Shown here in pieces: positions 40,443 to 50,959 of a DNA stretch of 64,000 bases. Below the pieces are notes generated by a model. That model was not told where the DNA came from. It worked only from the letters and a program-made list of their open reading frames with translations, and did not search any database. The DNA is from Aphidius gifuensis (Eukaryota > Arthropoda > Insecta > Hymenoptera > Braconidae). Numbering within the stretch: position 1 is the stretch's first letter; every line of letters begins with the position of its first letter. The DNA lies in the NCBI RefSeq assembly GCF_014905175.1, contig NC_057793.1, positions 3,658,001 through 3,722,000 on the forward strand. Direction: 5' to 3'. Made by a program: the position numbers and the translations under genes.

Positions 40443-41015
40443 CTGGGATTCGTAAAAAATTTCCGATAAAAACAAATTTGATTCAAAGATATACATTTAT
40501 CTGGCTTTGCTTGTCTGATTTTATTGATAAAGAATCAATAATTTATTTATCATAACCATTTCAAACATACCAAGATTTTTTTTTTTCTTTTTCTAAATGT
40601 TTACCGATCTATTAAATTTTGTTTATTTATAAAATAACTTTAAAAATATTGATTTTTATCACATTTATTTAATCAATTCGTATTTAGAAAAAAAAAAATA
40701 AACATTTAATTATACTGCTGGCAAGTTCAAAGCATTGACTCGAATCTTTGATAAAATATTCTCATCAACAATTGATACTTTTATTCCTCACTTCAGCTGA
40801 ATACTTATTAAAACTTTGACATTAATTACTGTGTATCGACTTTGTTACGAAAATAAATAAGTAGTATTACTTGTGACTCTGAAAGTAATCTATATATAAT
40901 TCCTAAAATTTTACATATGAAAATAATTGACATTAATACGATTTTCGACAATTAATTATTTTTTCTTAATTTAAAAAGCTCTTTAAATACTTTAAATCGT
41001 GGAATATTATATTTT
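40443..41015. other. Upstream region of maltase B, duplicated upstream of C
   Basis: Non-coding. It aligns over nearly its whole length with 42364-42971 upstream of copy C, with more substitutions and indels than the coding parts of the two units. No other feature is seen apart from the GATA-type motifs. Confidence 0.8.
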
Positions 41016-41183
41016 ATAACTTGTAATTTTATTCAGACTTTACTCTAGAGAATTTTATCTGAATGTGCTTTTAAAGAATCAATCTATATTTATAATGCTT
41101 ATAAGTTATAAAAAAATAATTTCAATTAATTATTTAGGTTAATAATATGTACTTTATTTCAACGTGATGAATTAATTTTGAGT

Positions 41184-42315
41184 CTAATTTTGAGTTAGTA
41201 TAACTGAAGCAGCTGGAGGTAGATTAATTTCATTTGTATTAATCGATTCACCAACTTGGATATTTGAATGTACACTTGCAGTATATACATTCATTTTATC
41301 GGGAATGTTCATCCAAGAAGCCGCATCAACAACAGTCATTGAATCATTGAAATTAATAAGTAAAACAACATGTGATTTTCCTGGTAAACGTCGAACAATT
41401 CCCAATACATTATAACCAACTACAATAATTTCGTTTGAACCATCTTTAACTGCAGGATATTTTTTTAATGCAGATAATTTTTTTAACACTTTATAATGTG
41501 AGGCTGGAGCTAATTTTTGAGCAGCAAGATTGAGGGTTTTATAATTTGGATGAATTGGTAACCAAGTTTTGGTGTTTGTTGAAAATCCAGCACTAACAGT
41601 ATCATCCCATTGAAATGGTGTTCTCGCTGGATCTCTTGAAGTTGTATTGTAACGTTCAGGTCCAGCATTACAACCAGCTGGATCAACTGTTTCCTCCCAA
41701 GAGATAATATTATTTTCCATGCCAATTTCATCGCCATTATAAATTATAGCAACACCGGGTAAAATTGTTGCAATCATTGTCAATTGATCAGCTCTTTTTG
41801 GTCCAAATCTTGTTGCAACACGAAATTTATCATGATTTCCAACAACCCAATTAGCTGATTGTCCATTTGGTATTCTATTTAAATAACGATCAATTTTGTA
41901 TTTAAATTCAAGTGCAGTTGAATTTGCTCGGAGATCTTCCATAAACATAAAATTCATTGGAAGATTTGATCCATATTTATAATATTCCATCAAATAATCA
42001 TTTTGAAAAATCATCAAGATTACCAAATACTGGATCAATATCCGTAAAATTTGTAATATCATAACCAAAATCAACCATTGGACTTACGTAAATTGGTGAA
42101 ATCCAGAGAGCACTAGCACCAATGTCAGCAATATGTTCCAATTTACTTGTGATGCCATTTAAATCACCTACTCCATCACCAGTACTGTCCTTAAAACTCA
42201 GTGGATATATTTGATATATAAAATTATTACGCCACCATTCTGTTGATACTTTTTCTTCAGCCGAGCACAAAATGATCCCACCAATGAGAAACAAAAATGT
42301 TTGTGCATGCAACAT
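41184..42315 (-). pseudogene. C: recently duplicated maltase with deleted catalytic core
   Basis: A near-identical copy of B (about 99 percent in the retained 3' coding part by eye) that lost the DNA matching B 39512-40077, 566 bp. Because 566 is not a multiple of three, the frame shifts. The first 105 residues (signal peptide to DDFSK) are followed at once by TGA at 42000-41998. The C-terminal part (about residues 296-563, from YLMEYY on, ending TQN after a changed stop) is in another frame. The lost part carries DFVPNHSS, QPDLN, the nucleophile Asp and the acid/base Glu; NHD remains. The TATA box (42355-42361) and poly(A) hexamer are kept, so it could still be transcribed. A working enzyme is excluded. 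A short secreted 85-residue N-terminal fragment is conceivable but speculative. Confidence 0.95.
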
Positions 42316-42354
42316 CTTGTAATTGAATGAGGTCAATTTTTTTTCTCACCGTTA

Positions 42355-42361
42355 TTTTATA
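42355..42361 (-). promoter_or_regulatory. TATA box of deleted copy C
   Basis: TATAAAA, 46 bp upstream of the C ATG and inherited from the B unit. One GATA-type motif is kept (TGATAA, 42447-42452); the second is mutated to TTATCG. Confidence 0.65.
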
Positions 42362-43269
42362 TTGTCTGGGATTCATAAAAATTTCCGATAAAAACAAATT
42401 CGATTGAAAGATATACATTAATCTGGCTTTGCTTGCCTGATTTTATTGATAAACAATCAATAATTTATTTATCGTAACCATTTCAAGCATACCAGGACTT
42501 TTTTTTTTTTTTCAAGTGCATTGACGACCTATCAAATTTTGTTTATTTATAAAATAATTTAAAACAAATATATTTTATCTTAAAAATTACAAAAATAATT
42601 ACCTGATTTATTTTTGTTCCATTTATTTAATCAATTCGTATTTAGAAAAAACAAACATTTAATTATACTGCTGGCAAGTTCAAAGCATTGACTCGTATCT
42701 CTGATAAAATATTCCCACCAACACTTGATACTTCCACTCCTCATTTCGGCTGAATACTTATTCAAACTTTGACATTAATTACTGTGTATCGACTTTGTTA
42801 CGAAAATAAATAAGTAGTATTACTTGTGACTCTCAAATTAATCAATATATAATTCTTAAGATGTTACTGATAAAAATAATTATCTCATAAATACCATTTT
42901 CGACAATTAATTATTTTTTAATTTAACAATTCCCTTAAATATTTTTAATCGTGGAATATTATATTTTTATATATCTACCAGTATTAGGTATCGAAGTTTT
43001 ATAATTTCTCGAAAAATACCTGCACTATTGTATGTATTATAGCATCAAGATGATAATCCTCCCGGATATTTTTTATTTTTTTTTTAAATTATCTTTTACA
43101 AAGGTTAACTCATTAATCATTATAAAATAATTTCAATAGTTTTCAATACTTATTACTTGATAATTTCCATAACAATTTTTTTCATAAATATGTATGAGAT
43201 TATTGTTATTCAAATAATGTGATTAACAAGTAATTAGTAAAATATATGAATTTACTCGCATATTATAAT

Positions 43270-43860
43270 GAGATAAATTAAAAAATCATCATCACCTAAA
43301 TTTTAATCAAAATAAATACATATATATTTTTTTTTATTGATGAAGTAACTAATTAAAAACTGGTCGACTCTCAGCAAATTAGTAACGATCGTATTGGTCT
43401 ATTTAATCATTTCATTCCTACACTGATTAACCAAACAAACTTAACTAGTTATTGGATGAATATTTTGTTTCATTAAAAAACTTTGCATCTCTCGAAACGA
43501 CAAGTCTACAGATCGTACGGTTTATTTTTTACTATGTTTTTACGAACCAAACATGTTTATCTGAACTGTAGTTTAATACAAAATCAAGCAGAACTTTTAA
43601 ATAAATTAATTTTGTATTTTTTTTTTGATCCTTGTAAAATCATCATACCAGATACTCGGTTCACTAATCAATGATCAGTAAATAAAGTCGAAATAAATTG
43701 ATGATATCTACAAAAAACCTATAACCACATGAAAGTAATAAAACTGTTATTTCTTAAAGCATCATCAATATCACCATCATCATCATCATTGCTATCTTTA
43801 AAATTTTTTTAATTAATTTGATGTGTAAATAAATCTCGAAACAGTGTAGTAAATTTCTCA
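43270..43860 (-). pseudogene. P3: N-terminal maltase relic between C and D
   Basis: A degenerate copy of roughly residues 25-230. The plus strand aligns with A/B by eye: 43500-43545 with the KPYDEYYIWK to SIQKI codons (CGTACGGTTTATTTTTTACT against CGTATGGTTTTATTTTTTGT), 43545-43600 with the LLDFVPNHSS region, 43645-43680 with GNLADFSK, and 43770-43850 with the DGDGVGDLNGI loop and the first strand. The GFRIDT site (about 43275-43290) appears as unrelated residues. Only about 300 bp separates it from the end of unit 2, so the C-terminal half is gone. Frame and stops are disrupted. Confidence 0.78.
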
Positions 43861-43869
43861 ACGTTGCAA

Positions 43870-45205
43870 GACTGAAACATATATGTAGAAAAGTCAAGTG
43901 ACGTTGACATGTTTTGATCAATATAATTTAAATTTGTTTTTCTCTTTTACATATTATCTACGTTATCATTATATGTACATGTATAATCAATAATAATATA
44001 AACACGGAAGCAAAGTATAGAATAATATAAACATATTAATTATCAAATAATGATAACTTAGAAATATTGATTATTTTCAAAACAAAAATAAAAAAAAAAT
44101 AAATTAAACTGATATGAATAATGTGAAATACATATAAATGATGGTCTCTTTCTTAATATTTGTAAAATCGTAAACAATTTATGTTTTTGCATATGGTAGT
44201 AATAAACTGCAGAGGCGATATACCTATATAATTTCATGATAAAATCGGCTTTAAACAAATGCTGAATTTTCACAAAGCTCCTGAAAATTAATATTAAATT
44301 TTTTTTTTTTTTACGTTATTATTATTAGTAATAAATTTTAACATAATTAATAAATAATAATAAATAAATAGCTTATTTATTTTTGTTTCTACTTTAATTT
44401 ATTCACTCAATTTGTGAATTATTATTATTGTTTTTATTTAAAAGAAAGTAAATAAAGTAGTCTTTAAAGGTCACTGAAAAAAAGAAAAAAATTATTTAAA
44501 TCGTCAACAAAATATAAAAATGTTAACAGTGGTATAAAATTAATTATAACAGTAATATAAAATTAATTATTCATCGAAATATAGGAGAATATATTTATAC
44601 TGAAGAAAGGATATAATTTAACTTTTTTTTCATTCTATTTATTTTTTTTGATTATATTTTTTTTTCTTTCCAAGTATTACATAAACACACATAGTAAAAT
44701 TACTGTCAAAAATTTATTTCTAAATGTTATTTAATTAATAATAAAAAATAATTAAAAACCTAGTCTATTTTGGCTTGGATTTTCCATTTGTTTATTTAGA
44801 AATCCTTTTTTTTTTTTTTTTTGTTTTTGTTGTATTTTTTTTTTTTTATAATACTTGTATGAGATTGTTTTGTCTTGAAGCATTGTTAAATAAAAAATAA
44901 TAATAACCCATTATGATAAATAAAAACTAAGTTATAAATTTCAAATACCGTTGTATAAAAAAAAAAAAAAAAAACAAAATATAAAAAAAACATCGCTTCC
45001 TGCAGATATAAAGTAGTGTTAAAAAAAAAAAAAATTTTAATGCGACTGAGGTTTGTTTTGATCAAAAATATGATATCAATTTTTTGGTGGGAATACTTCT
45101 CCACTTTTTTATTCCAAACTGACCCATCGCAGAGAAAAGGGTGAAAAAAATTTGAATATTTTCTCCGTCAAGTCTGTACTTTATAGCATTGTGGTTTTTT
45201 TTTTT
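43870..45205. other. AT-rich spacer between relic P3 and maltase D
   Basis: Non-coding, with homopolymer runs and no feature recognised. Confidence 0.6.
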
Positions 45206-45210
45206 TGTTT

Positions 45211-45216
45211 TTTATT
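45211..45216 (-). terminator. Poly(A) signal of maltase D
   Basis: AATAAA on the minus strand, about 48-53 nt after the stop codon, within T/A-rich DNA. Confidence 0.5.
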
Positions 45217-45263
45217 TTGATAAAATTTTTTTTTTCATTAAATCTAAAACAATATTATTTTAA

Positions 45264-46973
45264 TCAGCGACTTTTCAATTTGAGTATTACTGAGGCTGCT
45301 CCAGGAAGTTCAATTCGATTTGTATCAAATGTTGCGCCAACTTTGATGTGTGATCCAACACTTGCCGCGTATACTGACATTTTATCTGGTATATTTAATG
45401 AAAATGCTGCATCAAAATGAGTAGAGCCATCACTGAAGTTGATGAGTAAAACAATTGGTGATTTACCTGGTAATCGTCTAATGACCCCCAATATAATGTC
45501 ATTAATAACAACAAGTTTTGTTGTACCTTTACTAATAACTGGATTTTTTTTAAGTGCAGCCAATCTTCTAAAAACATTATAATGTGATGCTGCTGTTAAT
45601 TTTTGTGCAGCAAGATTAATTGTTTTATAATTTGGATGTACAGGTAGCCAAGTTTTATTATTTATTGAAAATCCAGCACTAGTTGAATTATCCCATTGAA
45701 ATGGTGTACGCATTGGATCTCTTGATGTTGTTTTATATCTCAATGGACCAGCATTACAACCAGGTGGATCAACTGTCTCTTCCCATGTCATAACACGATT
45801 TTCCATACCAAGCTCATCACCATTATAAATAACTCCAACACCAGGTAATACTGCTGCAAGCATTGTCAATTGATCAGCTCTTTTTGGTCCAAATCTTGTT
45901 GCAACACGGAATCGATCATGATTACCAACAACCCAATTTGCTGATTGTCCATCTGGTATTGCATTTAAATAGGGATCAATTTTACGCTTAAAATCATATG
46001 CAGTTGAACGATTATTAAGTTCACCCAAAAACATAAAATTCATTGGTATATTTGATCCATAATCATAATATTTCATAACATCAGCTAAACTTGAATATGC
46101 TTCAGTGAGAAATATTTTTTTTGGTCCTGGACTATCATCAAGTACTTCACGCCATGATTTAAGTACATCATAAGTTTCATCTTGATCATATGTATATATA
46201 TGTCTAAGTGTATCTGAATCAGTGTCTGGTAAACCAGTATTTGGTAATCTTGGTTCATCTAATAATCTTGTATCTTCAATGAGACTTGGAATAGTATCAA
46301 TACGAAAACCATCAACTCCAGTATTAAGCCAAAATCTTAATACATCTTTCATTTCTTCATTCAATGATTCATCACGAAAATTAAAATCAGGTTGTGCTGC
46401 TGCAAATTGATGTAAATAATATTGTTTACGTTCGTCATTCCATGTCCATGCTGTACCTTGAAATAAACTAAGCCAATTATTTGGTGGTTGTCTTGTACCA
46501 TTTATTATTTTAGCATCTGCCCAAACATAATAATTATCATATGGTTTTATTCTTTTAATACTTTTTTGAAACCAATGATGTTGATCTGAACTATGATTTG
46601 GTACAAAATCAAGCATTACTTTTAATCCCAATGATTTTGCTTTTGATGTTAATTTTTTAAAATCATCTAATGTACCAAATATTGGATCAACACCAGTAAA
46701 ATTTGTAATATCATATCCAAAATCAATCATTGGACTTTTATAAAATGGACCAATCCATACAGCACTAACTTTGATATCAACTAAATATTCCAATTTACTT
46801 GTAATACCATTTAAATCACCAATACCATCACCATCGCTATCTTTGAAACTACGTGGATAAAGATGATATATAAATGAATCTCTCCACCACTCTTCAGATA
46901 TTTCAACTGCTGTTATTGTACCAAATATACCAATTCCAATAAATAAAAATGTCAAAAAACGTAACATTAACAT
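45264..46973 (-). CDS. Maltase D: secreted GH13 alpha-glucosidase
   Basis: A secreted alpha-glucosidase, 569 residues from the first ATG or 567 from the second (46967). The second gives an MLR start like A and E. The N-terminal signal peptide is followed by EEWWRDSFIYHLYPRSF, the barrel, the B domain and a C-terminal beta domain ending LKLKSR, slightly longer than its paralogs. Catalytic residues in first-ATG numbering are D226 (GFRIDT), E291 (LTEAY) and D353 (GNHD). The metal loop is canonical (DSDGDGIGD), as is YPRSF. Deviations are WIGPFYKSP where paralogs have W(L/I)SPI(Y/F)xSP, and QPDFN for QPDLN. The gene is intronless. Only a weak TATA-like TTTAAAA (47007-47013) lies upstream, 46 bp from the second ATG, which slightly favours that start. 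Confidence 0.96.
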   Translation of the reverse strand: MLMLRFLTFLFIGIGIFGTITAVEISEEWWRDSFIYHLYPRSFKDSDGDGIGDLNGITSKLEYLVDIKVSAVWIGPFYKSPMIDFGYDITNFTGVDPIFGTLDDFKKLTSKAKSLGLKVMLDFVPNHSSDQHHWFQKSIKRIKPYDNYYVWADAKIINGTRQPPNNWLSLFQGTAWTWNDERKQYYLHQFAAAQPDFNFRDESLNEEMKDVLRFWLNTGVDGFRIDTIPSLIEDTRLLDEPRLPNTGLPDTDSDTLRHIYTYDQDETYDVLKSWREVLDDSPGPKKIFLTEAYSSLADVMKYYDYGSNIPMNFMFLGELNNRSTAYDFKRKIDPYLNAIPDGQSANWVVGNHDRFRVATRFGPKRADQLTMLAAVLPGVGVIYNGDELGMENRVMTWEETVDPPGCNAGPLRYKTTSRDPMRTPFQWDNSTSAGFSINNKTWLPVHPNYKTINLAAQKLTAASHYNVFRRLAALKKNPVISKGTTKLVVINDIILGVIRRLPGKSPIVLLINFSDGSTHFDAAFSLNIPDKMSVYAASVGSHIKVGATFDTNRIELPGAASVILKLKSR

Positions 46974-46989
46974 TATTAATTATTTCTAT

Positions 46990-49085
46990 TTTTTTCTTTT
47001 TTTTTTTTTTAAATCACAATAACTCGGCCACGCTCCAGTCTGTCAAGGTCACGCAGTAAATTTTTTAAGATGCAGGGTTTTAAAAGTTAAGATGAGACAG
47101 CAAAGTGAAAGGGACAATGTCTGGGCTAACACTTGCAAAATTTATATTTAAAAGTTGTGCAAATAAAAAAAAAAAAAAAATTTACTAAAAAAAAAAAAAA
47201 CAACAAAACTATTAATATGTTTTAAAAAAAATGATATTCTAATATAATTTATTTTTTTTTTTTTACTTTATCTCAATAATAATTTAACAAATAAAATAAA
47301 ATTAAATAATTATTCAGCAAAGCATTTGGCCAGAGTATATAATGAGAGCTCTGATGCCAAGATGCGATGTTGTCAGGGACGAACACGAATGTTAACTGAT
47401 TTTGGTGGAGGACTCAAGTTAAGGCAACTTCTCGAGGACCATGAGGCGGGGAAAATTGCAATAGTGTAGGCAGTTGCTAGGCTATAAAAAACTTGTAGAA
47501 GGAGTATATTAGTGGACCTTAATATTATTACCCTTCTTGGGCCTGATTCCGAGACATTATCCCTGATTCATATGCAAACTAATGCGCTAATCAATTCTAC
47601 AAATCTGATACAGAGTGGTACCTCCCCGTTTATCGAGAAAGGTCAATAACTGTCTTATTCTTATTTTAATTCATTTTTGTTATTTTATTTTTCTTTTTGT
47701 TTTATCTTATTTTTAAAAGGTACTGTCAAAAATTTAAACTTCAAAATGTGCATATTAACGATGGAACATTCTATGAATTCTACAAGGTCAAATTTAGATG
47801 AGGGTATATAAGGATTTTTATCGAGTATTGCTAAATAGCCAATGGCCTCAGTCATTAAGTCACATATTGCAAAAAAAAAGGTCGAAGGCCTTGTATCTGT
47901 GTTTCTTGTATGTAGGTATACATCTGGACATAGATTTAAACGCGAAAGATGTCAAGGAAGATGCTCGTATTGGAGAGGGAACTCTGGCAAGATATACTGC
48001 AGGTCCATATAATGACCACACAATGCGAATGCCACACCTACTTCCACTTTTTTTTTTGCATGCAAATATATAGACAGTAATTCATCACATAAAATATCAA
48101 TAAAAATAAACCAATGAATAAATAAAAATTAATCTACAATTTTTCATTTTAAATTTTAATATTTTTTTTTTTGCCAAATTAATATATATGCACACACATA
48201 TGTGGGCTTGAAAAAGCAATTTTTTTTTTTGTCTGCAACAAATTAATATAAAATATATATTCGCAATATTGGCCTTCGAACAGTCGTTTCGAAATGTAAA
48301 TTTGAATTTCGTGTTTTATATTATAATTAAACATAGTTATATTATCAATTTTGATGATATATGACAATCCAAAACGACGGGGAACGTTGTTCAGTTAATA
48401 ACGAGAAAGGTACCAGTTTTTTTTATTTTTTCATTGGCAATGTTATGGAAATTTAAAAGATATATTTGCATACAAGAAAAAAAAAATAATTTTTGCGTTA
48501 AATAAAAAACCTGTTTGCAAATTTAAGTCATTGATTGTCTGTTATTTAAATGTAAAATTTCATTATGAAAAAAAAAAACTTGACAATCGCATAATAAAAT
48601 TTAAGAAAAAAATATTATATAATCCATCTGTGGAGAAAATAATTACATATACATGAAGTACAATTGAAACATTAACTCGTTAAAAAAATATTTCATCATA
48701 TATTTAATATAAATAAAATATACACTCACCTTCACGTTAACCAGCAATTCAAAAAAAATTGTATTTATTTTTTTATTTATTTCTGGCAGCATCGTGGGAT
48801 TAAAATCAACAAAAAAAAAAAAATAAAATAAAACCGGCTCGAAAAGATATTGGGAACACGAAGTTCATATAATAATAATTATATGAGTCCATACAGAGTA
48901 AAGCCAAGCCTTGACGAAAATGGTTCCTCTGATTTTCTCCAATTTTTCTTCGTTTTACTCCGTTTATCTCTGAACTTGCCAGTCGAAAAAAACGTAGCTG
49001 TAAATATTAATTAAAACAAATAAAAGAAAATTTAAAAAAAAAAATAGTAATAATTTACAATAAAACAAATATTTGTGCTAAATAT
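46990..49085. other. Spacer between maltases D and E with a less AT-rich island
   Basis: No gene is recognised. The stretches 47325-47660 and 47800-48060 are visibly less AT-rich than the rest of the spacer and contain short open frames without known motifs. They could be a regulatory block of the cluster or an old insertion. No maltase homology was seen here. Confidence 0.45.
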
Positions 49086-49089
49086 TATT

Positions 49090-49095
49090 TTTATT
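49090..49095 (-). terminator. Poly(A) signal of maltase E
   Basis: AATAAA on the minus strand, about 93-98 nt after the stop codon. Confidence 0.45.
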
Positions 49096-49187
49096 AATAT
49101 AATGTATGACATAATATCATACTTGTGCAAAATGAATAAGAGAAAATAAATATGTAATATATAGTCAGTATACAATAAGATAAATGA

Positions 49188-50900
49188 TTAATTTAAAATC
49201 AGTGATGCAGCACCAGGTAATTGCAATGCAGTTGTGTCTAGACGAGAACCAAATGTTATATTTGATCCAACGCTTGCTACATATACATTCATCGAGTCAG
49301 GTATATTTAACCATGCACTCGCATCAACCGTGATAGACTTGTCAGAAAAATTAATAAGTAAAACTACTGGTGTTTTATTTGGCTGACGTCGTACAACACT
49401 AAGAATATCTTTACCAGCTAAAATAACTTCTGATGTACCAGTTTTAATAATTGGTAAAGATTTTAATAAAACAAGTTTTTTGAAAATAGAATAATGTGAA
49501 GTCAATGATTTTTTTTGTTCAGCTAAATTATCATTTTTATAATTTGGATTAACGGGAAGCCATGTTTTAATGTTTGATGAAAAACCTGCACTTGTTGTAT
49601 TGTCCCATTGAAAAGGTGTACGCTCTGGATCTCTTGAGAATTGCATATATCGATCAGGTCCAGCACTTAAACCTTGTGTATCAACTGTTTGATTCCATGA
49701 TACAGGACCATTTTCCATTCCAATTTCATCTCCATTATAAATAATTCCAACACCAGGAAGTATTGCACAAAGCATTGATATTTGATCTGAACGTTGTACA
49801 CCAAATCTTGCTGATGTTCTTGGATTATCATGATTATCAACAACCCAATTTGAAACAAAATTACCCTTGGGAATATTGCTTGTCCATTGGTCAATTGAAC
49901 GTTTAAAATCAAGAGCACTTGAATGATTATTTAATCCAGTTACAAACATAAAATTAAATGGTATATTTGCTCCATAATTAAAATATTTAACAGTCAATGG
50001 TAGTGTTGCATATGCTTCAACTAATATTATTTTTTTTTCTCCACCACGAGAATCAAGAACATTTCTCCATGTTTTAAGTAAATCATACGTTGCCTGTTGA
50101 TCTTTTGTATAGATATGATCAAGTGTTGCAGGATCATCTGGCTGCAATCCATTATTAGGAATAACTGGTTCATCACGAAATTCAGAATCTTCATACATGT
50201 ATGGCATTGAATCAATACGAAAACCATCAACACCTCTGTCAGCCCAAAATAATATTGCATTTTCCATTTCCTTACGTAATTCTGGTGAATTAAAATTTAA
50301 ATCTGGTTGTTTAATTGCAAATTGATGAAGATAATATTGTTGACGCTCTTCATTCCATTCCCATGCTGATCCAAAAAATATACTGAGCCAATTATTTGGT
50401 GGTTGTCTTGTTCCATTAATAATTTTAGCATCTTTCCATACGTAATAATTATCATATGGTTTAATTTTTTTAATACTTTTGGCAAACCATGGATGTTCAT
50501 TTGAGCTATGATTTGGCACAAAATCAAGTATTATTTTTAAACCACGTGAATGTGCTGCTGATGTTAATTTTGTAAAATCTTCAATAGTGCCAAATGTTTT
50601 ATCAATATCAGTAAAATTTGATATGTCATAGCCAAAATCAACCATTGGACTTGTGAATATTGGTGAAAGCCATAAGCCACTAATATTCATATCAACAAGA
50701 TGATCAAGTTTTTCAGTAACACCATTTAAATCACCTACCCCATCACCATCACTGTCTTTAAAACTTCTTGGATAAACCTGATAAATAAATGTATCCCTCC
50801 ACCATTCATCATTGGACAATGAATGTGGCGAAGGAGGAGGAGGAGGAGGAATTGTCAATACTCCACCAAGATAAAATATAACAAGTAACTCTCGTAACAT
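49188..50900 (-). CDS. Maltase E: secreted GH13 alpha-glucosidase with proline-rich linker
   Basis: A secreted alpha-glucosidase of 570 residues and the most divergent intact copy. The signal peptide is about MLRELLVIFYLGGVLT, followed by an unusual PPPPPPSPHSLSND stretch encoded by a short GGA/CCT repeat, then EWWRDTFIYQVYPRSF, the barrel and the C-terminal domain ending SLILN. Catalytic residues are approximately D230 (GFRIDS), E295 (LVEAY) and D358 (DNHD). The metal loop is canonical and QPDLN is at about 198-202. Ser follows the nucleophile. The Cys of the CNAG motif in A, B and D is replaced (GLSAG). There is a one-residue insertion before NHD. The gene is intronless, and ATG at 50900 is the first in frame. 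TATATAAA at 50939-50946 lies 46 bp upstream. Relics P4, P5 and P6 lie on its 5' side. Confidence 0.96.
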   Translation of the reverse strand: MLRELLVIFYLGGVLTIPPPPPPSPHSLSNDEWWRDTFIYQVYPRSFKDSDGDGVGDLNGVTEKLDHLVDMNISGLWLSPIFTSPMVDFGYDISNFTDIDKTFGTIEDFTKLTSAAHSRGLKIILDFVPNHSSNEHPWFAKSIKKIKPYDNYYVWKDAKIINGTRQPPNNWLSIFFGSAWEWNEERQQYYLHQFAIKQPDLNFNSPELRKEMENAILFWADRGVDGFRIDSMPYMYEDSEFRDEPVIPNNGLQPDDPATLDHIYTKDQQATYDLLKTWRNVLDSRGGEKKIILVEAYATLPLTVKYFNYGANIPFNFMFVTGLNNHSSALDFKRSIDQWTSNIPKGNFVSNWVVDNHDNPRTSARFGVQRSDQISMLCAILPGVGIIYNGDEIGMENGPVSWNQTVDTQGLSAGPDRYMQFSRDPERTPFQWDNTTSAGFSSNIKTWLPVNPNYKNDNLAEQKKSLTSHYSIFKKLVLLKSLPIIKTGTSEVILAGKDILSVVRRQPNKTPVVLLINFSDKSITVDASAWLNIPDSMNVYVASVGSNITFGSRLDTTALQLPGAASLILN

Positions 50901-50938
50901 TTCGTAAATATTCTAAAGTTTAATACTCAACTGCAACA

Positions 50939-50946
50939 TTTATATA
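50939..50946 (-). promoter_or_regulatory. TATA box of maltase E
   Basis: TATATAAA on the minus strand, first T 46 bp upstream of the ATG, the same spacing as at B and C. Confidence 0.75.
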
Positions 50947-50959
50947 CTAGTCTCATGTA

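Larger units (their letters stand above)
38515..41015. repeat. Tandem duplication, unit 1 (contains maltase B)
   Basis: A unit of about 2.5 kb starting at ATAACTTGTAA and ending at GGAATATTATATTTT. It is followed immediately by unit 2, which begins with the same string. It includes the 3' flank, gene B, its promoter and about 0.6 kb of upstream DNA. Confidence 0.9.
41016..42971. repeat. Tandem duplication, unit 2 (contains deleted copy C)
   Basis: A direct repeat of unit 1 from the 3' flank through the upstream flank. It is about 0.55 kb shorter because of the 566-bp deletion inside the gene. The junction with unit 1 shares the bases ATA with the DNA preceding unit 1, a possible microhomology. 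Confidence 0.9.

Noticed and set aside
41184..42074. 296-residue open frame in copy C read as a separate functional gene
   Set aside because: Its first residues are out-of-frame translation of the deletion junction. It lacks a signal peptide, the nucleophile and the acid/base Glu.
33109..50900. Bacterial origin of the intronless maltases
   Set aside because: The proteins have insect-style signal peptides and motifs, the genes have TATA promoters and AATAAA signals, and codon use matches the AT-rich surroundings. Intron loss or retroposition explains the structure more simply.
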